NCBI GenBank assembly: GCA_026709725.1
Contig: JAPOSK010000327.1
Coordinates: 1 to 5,373 of the forward strand
Source of the DNA: Paracoccaceae bacterium
GTDB lineage: Bacteria > Pseudomonadota > Alphaproteobacteria > Rhodobacterales > Rhodobacteraceae
Direction: 5' to 3'
Length of the DNA: 5,373 nucleotides
A program made the position numbers and the translations under genes. Below the pieces are notes generated by a model. The model searched no databases and was not told the origin of the DNA. It was given only the letters and a program-made list of their open reading frames with translations. Positions 1-5,373 of this stretch are shown here, in pieces (positions within the stretch are counted from its first letter, which is position 1; each line of letters begins with the position of its first letter).

Positions 1-897
1 GGCAGGCCCAGGATACTGGTCTCTGCGGTCGTGCATGCGTCGGTCCGGCAGGCCGCGAGGTGGCTTGACGAGCACGGATCAGCGAGGTTGGACATCGTAC
101 CCGTGACCAGGGGTGGCTTTATCGATCTCGATGCGTTGGAGGCGATGATCGACACTGACGTGCTACTGGTGTCGGTAATGGCGGCGAACAGCGAGACCGG
201 AGTGCTGAATCCGGTGGAAGAGATCGCCGAACGGGTCCATGCTGTCAGCGCATTGTTCCACTGCGATGCCACACAGTCGGCGGGCCGGCTACCGTTCGAC
301 CTAGAACGGATCGGTGCGGACCTTGTGTCCCTGAGCAGTCACAAGATATGTGGTCCGACCGGTGTCGGTGCGCTTGTTGGGACGCGGTATGGTCTGCGGG
401 GGCTGCGACCGCTTATCCACGGCGGTGGACACGAGCAGGGATTGCGGTCGGGGTCATTGAATGTAGCCGGTATCGCGGGGTTCGGTGCCGCCGCTCGAAT
501 CGCCTCTGAGGAACGAACGTCGGAATCGGCTCGGATCGCGGTGGCTCGTGATCGGCTGACCGCTGCTCTGAAGTCGCGGATCTCCGGCGTACACGACGTC
601 GGAGATGCCGCCCGCAGGCTCCCGAACACGGCGAACATCCGGTTCGAGGGTGCCGATGCGGAGGCAGTGGTGGCCAACATGGATCCTGTCGCGGTCTCGA
701 CCGGCAGTGCGTGCAGCTCTGGAGCGATCGAGCCCTCCGAGGTGCTCCTTGCCATGGGTATCCCGCGTGGTGCGGCGTTCGAATCGGTCAGATTCAGTCT
801 CGGACGTTTTACGACGCAAGAGGATGTCGATCTCGCGGTGGAGAGTGCAGTTGCCGCCGTCGGGCATGTTCGGGGCATGGCCGAAAGGAGCGCGTGA
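1..897 (+). CDS. sspA: Cysteine desulfurase, group I (SspA/DndA/IscS-like), 5'-partial
   Basis: PLP-dependent enzyme that removes sulfur from L-cysteine, giving alanine and a persulfide on its active-site cysteine; here the likely sulfur donor for DNA phosphorothioation. The reading frame is open from base 1, so the gene begins upstream. The 298 visible residues, against roughly 380-400 for the family, suggest that about the first 90 are missing. Visible motifs (numbered from the first visible residue): VHASV with the catalytic-type His at 12; NSETG at 63-67; DATQ with PLP-contacting Asp 89 and Gln 92; SSHK with the PLP-binding Lys 115 (bases 343-345); GGGHEQGLRSGS ending with Arg 149-Ser-Gly-Ser; GSACSSG with the persulfide Cys 238 (bases 712-714), in the long-loop arrangement of group I enzymes; RFSLGRFTT near the C-terminus. 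All core catalytic residues in view are present. The family is certain. The dedicated SspA role is inferred from the 1-base overlap with the DUF4007 gene; a housekeeping IscS or NifS is the alternative. Confidence 0.92.
   Translation, partial: GRPRILVSAVVHASVRQAARWLDEHGSARLDIVPVTRGGFIDLDALEAMIDTDVLLVSVMAANSETGVLNPVEEIAERVHAVSALFHCDATQSAGRLPFDLERIGADLVSLSSHKICGPTGVGALVGTRYGLRGLRPLIHGGGHEQGLRSGSLNVAGIAGFGAAARIASEERTSESARIAVARDRLTAALKSRISGVHDVGDAARRLPNTANIRFEGADAEAVVANMDPVAVSTGSACSSGAIEPSEVLLAMGIPRGAAFESVRFSLGRFTTQEDVDLAVESAVAAVGHVRGMAERSA
884..890 (+). promoter_or_regulatory. Ribosome binding site of the DUF4007 gene
   Basis: AAAGGAG lies 6 bases before the ATG at 897, inside the last codons of the cysteine desulfurase gene. 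It decides the start at 897 over the in-frame ATG at 711, because the residues between them do not resemble DUF4007 and lie over the conserved C-terminal part of the desulfurase. Confidence 0.8.
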
Positions 898-1901
898 TGC
901 GACTGGTCGACGCCACCAAGCCGATGTTCGCCAAGCACGAGACGTTCCATCCGCGCTATGGGTGGTTCAGGAAAGCCTACAACTTCGTAGCCGCAGACCC
1001 ACAAATTTTCAGCCGAGAGGACGCTCCGGTCCGGGTCGGTGTGGGCAAGAATATGGTCCGAGCGATTCGCTTTTGGGGCATTGCCGCTAAGTTGATTGAT
1101 GTGGGACAAGGATCTTCCAGACATCGGACCCGCGATCTGGTTCCCACCTGCCTGGGTCACTCGCTCTTTGGTGATTCGGGATGGGACCGATACATGGAGG
1201 ATCCGGGGACCCTGTGGCTTCTGCATTGGCTGCTGCTGTCTCCTCCCTGTCTGCTGCCGGTGTGGTGGCTCGCTTTCAACGAGTTTCATGCCTTGGAGTT
1301 CAGTGACGACCACCTTGAGGCGGTGGTCGCTACTCAGCTCGAGGCTGCCGCGGGGTGGGCTGCTCCGCATCCGTCATCGGTCAGAAAAGATGTCAGCGCC
1401 CTGCTGCGCACCTATGCGCCGGCGGAACGGTCGCGCCGCATTGGTATCGAGGATGTTCTGGATTGCCCGCTTCGTGAACTGAATCTGATTGGACGATCGG
1501 CCACCACTCATCGGTACCGATTTGCCTTGGGAGCGAAGCGCGCACTGCCGCCGGCCGTTCTGGCCTATGCCGCCCTGGATTACGTCGCCCGCACCAACGC
1601 GGGAGGGAATACGGTCACGCTCGGCCGCCTCGCTCATGAACCGGGTGGTCCCGGTAGGATCTTCAAGCTCACTGAAGGAGAACTCTTCGCCGCTCTCGAA
1701 TCGCTCGTCGATGGAGTGGATTCGCTCGCATTGACGGCGACTACGGGATCTGTCCAGCTCTCCTGGTCGGACGAGCCGAGAGAGATCGGCAAGGAGATTC
1801 TTGACTGCTACTACGGTTTCTCCATCCCGAACACCCAAGTGGGCCATGCGGTTCACAAGGATGAGTGGTCGACCGTGTTTGCGTCGGCGAAGGGGTTGTG
1901 A
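897..1901 (+). CDS. sspB: DUF4007 family protein, SspB-like DNA phosphorothioation component
   Basis: A 334-residue protein recognisable as DUF4007, the family of SspB. In characterised Ssp systems SspB is a DNA-nicking enzyme needed to install the single-strand phosphorothioate. Family-like blocks in order: FAKHETFHPRYGWFRKAY at 11-28; EDAPVRVGVGKNMVRAIRFW at 41-60, which may be a DNA-contacting helix; YMEDPGTLWLLHW at 99-111; RKDVSALLRTY at 163-173; EDVLDCPLREL at 185-195; PGRIFKL at 252-258; a C-terminal DCYYGFS-type segment. The protein looks full length and unbroken. The start at 897 shares its A with the preceding TGA stop and has a good ribosome site. The gene overlaps the ATPase gene by one base at its 3' end, so it sits between the sulfur donor and the ATPase, as expected of an ssp operon. 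No textbook nuclease motif is visible, so nickase activity rests on family membership alone. DUF4007 is recognised from memory of its conserved blocks. Confidence 0.87.
   Translation: MRLVDATKPMFAKHETFHPRYGWFRKAYNFVAADPQIFSREDAPVRVGVGKNMVRAIRFWGIAAKLIDVGQGSSRHRTRDLVPTCLGHSLFGDSGWDRYMEDPGTLWLLHWLLLSPPCLLPVWWLAFNEFHALEFSDDHLEAVVATQLEAAAGWAAPHPSSVRKDVSALLRTYAPAERSRRIGIEDVLDCPLRELNLIGRSATTHRYRFALGAKRALPPAVLAYAALDYVARTNAGGNTVTLGRLAHEPGGPGRIFKLTEGELFAALESLVDGVDSLALTATTGSVQLSWSDEPREIGKEILDCYYGFSIPNTQVGHAVHKDEWSTVFASAKGL
1890..1895 (+). promoter_or_regulatory. Ribosome binding site of the ATPase gene
   Basis: AAGGGG lies 5 bases before the ATG at 1901, within the end of the DUF4007 gene. It supports ATG 1901 over the in-frame GTG at 1865, which would add 12 residues and has no comparable purine run at the right distance. 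Confidence 0.75.
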
Positions 1902-4900
1902 TGACCGTTCTCGCCGACCATATCTCAGTCCTCGAGCGCTTTGCCCGTTCGGCCAATCTCGAACGTGATGCCGATCGGTCGGAACCGCTAAAGGGATATA
2001 TCGTCACTGCTCGAGCACTCGAAGTCGTAGAACGAATCGCTACGGTTGCCGCAACCGGACTTTCGGGAGGGGCGTGGTCGTTGACCGGACCCTATGGCTC
2101 GGGAAAATCCTCGCTTGCCCTACTGCTGGACGCCGCACTCGGTCCGGCCACTCCGACACGGGAACTCGCCTGGAGTCTGATCGACGAGGCTTCACCCGCA
2201 GTCGGCGAGTCGATTCGACAAGTCCACCGCCGTCACCAGACCAGAGATTCCGGATTCCATCGCGGTCTGATTACCGCCAATCGCGAACCGCTTGGCCACA
2301 CGGTGCTCCGGGCGCTCCATGCTGCGGTCCTCCGGCGCTACGGCAAACTCCCACCGGCCAGCAAATTCCGGGCTGCCCCGACGCTGATAGGAGCGCTCGA
2401 AGATGTCGCAACAAATGATCCCCGCCGAGCCGGACCTTCTGCGGCCGCGATCGTCGATATCGCCCGGTGTCTGGCGGAGAACACACCGCTTCTGCTGGTC
2501 ATTGACGAATTCGGCAAGAATCTCGAAGCGATTCGAGGCAGCAGCGATGCCGATCCCTATTTGTTGCAGCAGCTTGCCGAGGCGGGGCAGGGCTCGGGTC
2601 TGCCGATCTTCCTGTTGACGTTGCAGCACCTGTCGTTCGAGGACTATCTGACCGGCGCCGAAGGTCCACAGCGTCGCGAGTGGGCCAAGGTGCAGGGCCG
2701 CTTCGAGGACATCGCCTATGTCGAATCGGCCTATCAGACCCGTGCTCTGATCGGGACCGTCTTCAAGATCGGCGATGAGAAATTGTGGAATCGGATCGTT
2801 CGCTGGTCTGAACCTCATGCCGAGTCGTTCCGGTCGCTCGGCATCGCCGATATGGCAGACCCTGAATCAGTGGCTTCTTGCTATCCGCTACATCCCTTGG
2901 CCGCAATGCTACTGCCCGAGTTGTGCAGTCGTTATGGACAGCACGAACGAACGCTGTTCTCGTTTTTGGCCGGCCCGGACCCGGCGGGTGCCGCGTCCTT
3001 CCTTGCGACCACCAGACTGCCGAGTCGCGGTCCGCTCCCATCTCTTGGTCCCGATGCCGTTTACGACTACTTCGTGTCCAGCGGGACATTAGCGGCCGTG
3101 TCCGAAAGCCGTTCGAGCCGGTGGAACGAGATCGCCCTTCGACTCCGCGATATCCACGGCCTCTCTGCGCGGCAGACCCGTTTGGCGAAGGCTGTCGCCT
3201 TGCTCAATCTCGTGTCGACAAGTGGATCGATCCGGGCGTCTTTACGAGTTCTTTCACTCGCCGATTCTGCTTCAAGCGACATGTTGGCTGATCTCGAGAA
3301 AGCTGGAGTTGTCACCTACCGTGCTTTCGCCGACGAATACCGGATTTGGCAGGGCACCGATGTTGATGTCCGCGGTCTCCTCGAACTCGCCTGCCAGAGC
3401 ACGAGACGGCAGCCACTCGTCGAGATTCTGTCTTCCCTGGATCAGCCCCTGCCGGTGGTGGCAGCGCGACACAGCGCGGAGCATGACGTGCTTCGGGTGT
3501 TCGCCAGACGCTACGCGGCTGGCGGTCGGCACTTCGATCCTCCGGATGCACTTTCCCCTTACGATGGCGAAGTGCTGCTCATGGTCGAACCGGATCGGGA
3601 ACTACCGGAATTGGCCGGACCGGTGACAGTGGCGAAACCAGTCTTGGTGGCGATCCCCAACGATTTGACCGTGCTCGACAGAATTGCAAGGGAAACTGCG
3701 GCCGTCACCATCGTGTCGAAGGATCCGGCAGTTGAATCCGATTGGGTGGCCCGACGCGAGATCGGTGAGCGACTGGCCGAGATGCAGGCCGCCCTTGGTC
3801 ACGCTATCGACGATACGTTTAGTGCTGACGCATGTCGGTGGATCCTGCTCGACGCCTCCGGCAAGAAAGAGTTGTCCGCAGGTCGGGGCAGTGCCGTGTT
3901 GTCCGAGGTGGCCGACCTTGCCTACCCGTACACCCCGGCGATTGGCAACGAAATGCTCAACCGAAGAGATCTTACCTCCCAGGGCGCCAAAGCCCGGCGT
4001 CTTCTCCTCGAGGCCATGATCCAGCGTGGTGCCGAGACAGCTCTCGGATTCGATGGCTATGGCCCGGAAGTGGCCATGTATCGCGCGTTCCTGGAGAGGA
4101 CCGGGCTCCATGGGCGTGATCCCCACCACGAGATCTGTGTCTTTCACGAGCCCCATGACCCCTCGTTACTTCCGGCCTGGGGAATTCTGGAAAACTGCTT
4201 CGAGCGCGCCAAGGCACGCCGCATCAACCTCGAAGACATCCATGCCGCACTGCTCCTGCCGCCGGTCGGGATGAAGGTCGCGGTTATCCCGGTATTCGTG
4301 ACAGTGGCCCTGCTTGCCTTCAGGGATGAGATTGCGATCTATGAGCACGGCACCTTCAAGCCACTGCTGACTCCCGACCTTTCGGAGCGAATGGTCCGAA
4401 ACCCGGGTCACTTCGATATCAAACACTTCGCAGGCACCACCGGCGCCCGCCGGCAAGTCATCGACGCACTGGTCGAATGTCTTGGTGTCCAGCCAAGGTT
4501 CGGCAGGCATCGGGTCGCAAATGTCCTTTCAATTGTCGGTCATCTTGTCTCGCAGATCAGAAGCCTTGACAGCTACACGTTGCGGACCCGCAACTTGCCG
4601 ATCACTACCCGGAAGATTCGGGAGGCTATCTTGGCAGCCATCGAGCCGGATGCGCTACTTTTCGACAGTCTCCCGAGTGCCTTGGGATTCGTGCCCATTT
4701 CCGCTGACATGGAGACTTACGGGAAGGTCGCCGAATATGCACAAGGTGTCGACGCGGCACTGCAAGAACTCATCGGATGTAGCGATCGGCTCCTTGCTGA
4801 GCTCTTCGAACTTCTGCTTGATGTCAGTACCGAGACCAAACGGTTCGTAATTGCCGGGCAGGCTGCCGCTCTCGAGGATGAAGTGCTCAACCCTTTGATA

Positions 4901-5371
4901 CGTGCATTCGTCCTTGCCCTAGCCAACGATGGTTCCCGAACGGACGCCGACTGGATTAAGGCTGTAGCTACGGTGGTTGCTCGGAAAGCGCCGGCGGAGT
5001 GGAACGATGATGATCTGGCTCGGTTCCGGCGTGAACTTCCCTTGCAAGTTGCCGCCTTTCAGCGTCTCATCGCTCTCCACGCGGAGAGTCGTGTCGATGG
5101 CGGTGGCCCGTTCGACGCGCTACGCGTTACCATCACACGCTCCGATGGAAGCGAACATGTCGGTCTGGTCGGAATCGATCAACTCCAACGAGACCGTATC
5201 GACGGAGCTCTTGATGGTGTCCTGAAGGAGCTACAGAAGATCGTTGGCTCACAGCGTCGAGCTCGCAAGGCATTGCTTGCCTTGCTCGGAGAGCGGCTTC
5301 TGTCGGAGCAGACCGACAACGACGACGAAGCGATATTCGATTTCCCGAATGTGAGGGTACCGCATGGCTGA
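1901..5371 (+). CDS. sspC: Large P-loop ATPase, SspC-like DNA phosphorothioation component
   Basis: A 1156-residue soluble-looking ATPase in the position of SspC, the ATPase of Ssp DNA phosphorothioation. Walker A is GPYGSGKS at 63-70 (Lys 69 at bases 2105-2107). Walker B is LLLVIDE at 197-203, followed by FGKNLE. A sensor-1-like strand, LLTLQHLSFED, lies at about 238-248 and a KVQGRFEDIAY block at about 263-273. HPLAAMLLPEL at 331-341 leads to GQHERTLFSFL at 346-356, whose Arg 350 may be a sensor or finger residue. AKAVALLNLVS at 429-439 probably opens a winged-helix lid. The second half holds GYGPEVAMYRAFLERTGLH at 719-737 and EPDALLFDSLPSALG at 915-929, blocks I associate with BrxC/PglY-like ATPases, but no nuclease or methylase motif. 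The start shares one base with the preceding stop; the 3' end overlaps the next gene by 8 bases. The ATPase call is certain from the motifs; the SspC name rests mainly on operon position beside DUF4007 and a cysteine desulfurase. A related BREX- or Pgl-type ATPase is the alternative. Confidence 0.83.
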   Translation: MTVLADHISVLERFARSANLERDADRSEPLKGYIVTARALEVVERIATVAATGLSGGAWSLTGPYGSGKSSLALLLDAALGPATPTRELAWSLIDEASPAVGESIRQVHRRHQTRDSGFHRGLITANREPLGHTVLRALHAAVLRRYGKLPPASKFRAAPTLIGALEDVATNDPRRAGPSAAAIVDIARCLAENTPLLLVIDEFGKNLEAIRGSSDADPYLLQQLAEAGQGSGLPIFLLTLQHLSFEDYLTGAEGPQRREWAKVQGRFEDIAYVESAYQTRALIGTVFKIGDEKLWNRIVRWSEPHAESFRSLGIADMADPESVASCYPLHPLAAMLLPELCSRYGQHERTLFSFLAGPDPAGAASFLATTRLPSRGPLPSLGPDAVYDYFVSSGTLAAVSESRSSRWNEIALRLRDIHGLSARQTRLAKAVALLNLVSTSGSIRASLRVLSLADSASSDMLADLEKAGVVTYRAFADEYRIWQGTDVDVRGLLELACQSTRRQPLVEILSSLDQPLPVVAARHSAEHDVLRVFARRYAAGGRHFDPPDALSPYDGEVLLMVEPDRELPELAGPVTVAKPVLVAIPNDLTVLDRIARETAAVTIVSKDPAVESDWVARREIGERLAEMQAALGHAIDDTFSADACRWILLDASGKKELSAGRGSAVLSEVADLAYPYTPAIGNEMLNRRDLTSQGAKARRLLLEAMIQRGAETALGFDGYGPEVAMYRAFLERTGLHGRDPHHEICVFHEPHDPSLLPAWGILENCFERAKARRINLEDIHAALLLPPVGMKVAVIPVFVTVALLAFRDEIAIYEHGTFKPLLTPDLSERMVRNPGHFDIKHFAGTTGARRQVIDALVECLGVQPRFGRHRVANVLSIVGHLVSQIRSLDSYTLRTRNLPITTRKIREAILAAIEPDALLFDSLPSALGFVPISADMETYGKVAEYAQGVDAALQELIGCSDRLLAELFELLLDVSTETKRFVIAGQAAALEDEVLNPLIRAFVLALANDGSRTDADWIKAVATVVARKAPAEWNDDDLARFRRELPLQVAAFQRLIALHAESRVDGGGPFDALRVTITRSDGSEHVGLVGIDQLQRDRIDGALDGVLKELQKIVGSQRRARKALLALLGERLLSEQTDNDDEAIFDFPNVRVPHG
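5353..5357 (+). promoter_or_regulatory. Ribosome binding site of the fourth gene
   Basis: GAGGG lies 6 bases before ATG 5364, inside the last codons of the ATPase gene. It is the main sign that a further gene begins at the window edge. Confidence 0.6.
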
Positions 5372-5373
5372 CA
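5364..5373 (+). CDS. Start of a fourth operon gene, probably SspD, 3'-partial
   Basis: Only Met-Ala-Asp and one further base are visible. The ATG overlaps the ATPase stop by 8 bases (ATGGCTGA) in another frame and has a GAGGG ribosome site at proper spacing, the same close packing as the two upstream junctions. From Ssp gene order the expected product is SspD, a PAPS-reductase-like ATP pyrophosphatase that activates and transfers sulfur. That identity is inferred from context only; three residues carry no family information. Confidence 0.55.

Noticed and set aside
31..33. GTG as start of the cysteine desulfurase
   Set aside because: The frame is open to base 1 and the upstream residues (GRPRILVSAV) continue the desulfurase fold, so this is an internal Val codon of a gene cut by the window edge.
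711..896. Upstream in-frame extension of the DUF4007 gene from ATG 711
   Set aside because: It overlaps the conserved Cys-loop and C-terminus of the desulfurase, its translation is Arg/Cys/Ser-rich and unlike DUF4007, and ATG 897 has the ribosome site.
1212..1277. Hydrophobic, Trp/Leu-rich stretch of the DUF4007 protein (residues 106-127) as a membrane segment
   Set aside because: It contains a His, two Pro and an Asn and coincides with the conserved TLWLLHW core of the DUF4007 family, so a buried core helix is more likely.
339..1370. Minus-strand open frame of 343 codons across the desulfurase and DUF4007 genes
   Set aside because: Its product is rich in Arg, Ser and Pro with no family motif and spans two motif-supported genes; it is a shadow of GC-rich coding DNA.
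1865..1900. GTG 1865 as start of the ATPase gene
   Set aside because: ATG 1901 has AAGGGG at proper spacing and the TGATG junction seen at the previous gene; the extra 12 residues lie inside the DUF4007 coding end.
2192..4156. Minus-strand open frames at 2192-2818 and 3602-4156
   Set aside because: Both lie antisense inside the ATPase gene, with no recognisable domain or overlap-independent support.
1901..5371. BREX or Pgl locus, based on the BrxC/PglY-like ATPase
   Set aside because: The neighbours are a cysteine desulfurase and a DUF4007 protein, the partners of phosphorothioation; no methylase, BrxA/BrxB or PglZ is present in the window.
1..5373. CRISPR array, tRNA, rRNA, insertion sequence, terminator
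   Set aside because: The window is coding from end to end with no intergenic gap; I saw no spaced direct repeats, cloverleaf or transposase sequence.

Overview
The window is a stretch of a single-strand DNA phosphorothioation operon of the Ssp type (SspA-SspB-SspC-SspD). Ssp systems replace a non-bridging phosphate oxygen in the DNA backbone with sulfur on one strand, and partner proteins such as SspE or SspFGH use the mark to distinguish host DNA from phage DNA. No partner effector gene lies in this window, so the defence output cannot be read here.

Layout, all on the + strand: (1) bases 1-897, the 3' part of a group I (IscS/NifS-like) cysteine desulfurase, the sulfur donor, cut by the left window edge; (2) bases 897-1901, a complete DUF4007 protein, the SspB family; (3) bases 1901-5371, a complete 1156-residue P-loop ATPase fitting SspC; (4) bases 5364-5373, the first three codons of a fourth gene, expected from gene order to be SspD (a PAPS-reductase/ATP-pyrophosphatase-like protein), although nothing of its sequence is visible to prove it. 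Consecutive genes overlap by 1, 1 and 8 bases, each start has a plausible Shine-Dalgarno sequence, and there is no intergenic DNA. The genes are therefore almost certainly cotranscribed and translationally coupled, and the promoter and terminator lie outside the window.

How the genes work together (established for the system, inferred here): SspA takes sulfur from L-cysteine as an enzyme-bound persulfide. SspD would activate and carry the sulfur. SspB, described as a nickase, opens the DNA strand. SspC supplies ATPase activity for the insertion step.

The DNA is GC-rich (roughly 60% by eye). Codons mostly end in G or C, but A- and T-ending codons are not rare and TTA is used at least three times in the large gene. 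This fits a moderately high-GC bacterium, possibly an Actinomycetota member. The assignment is weak and no genus is claimed.
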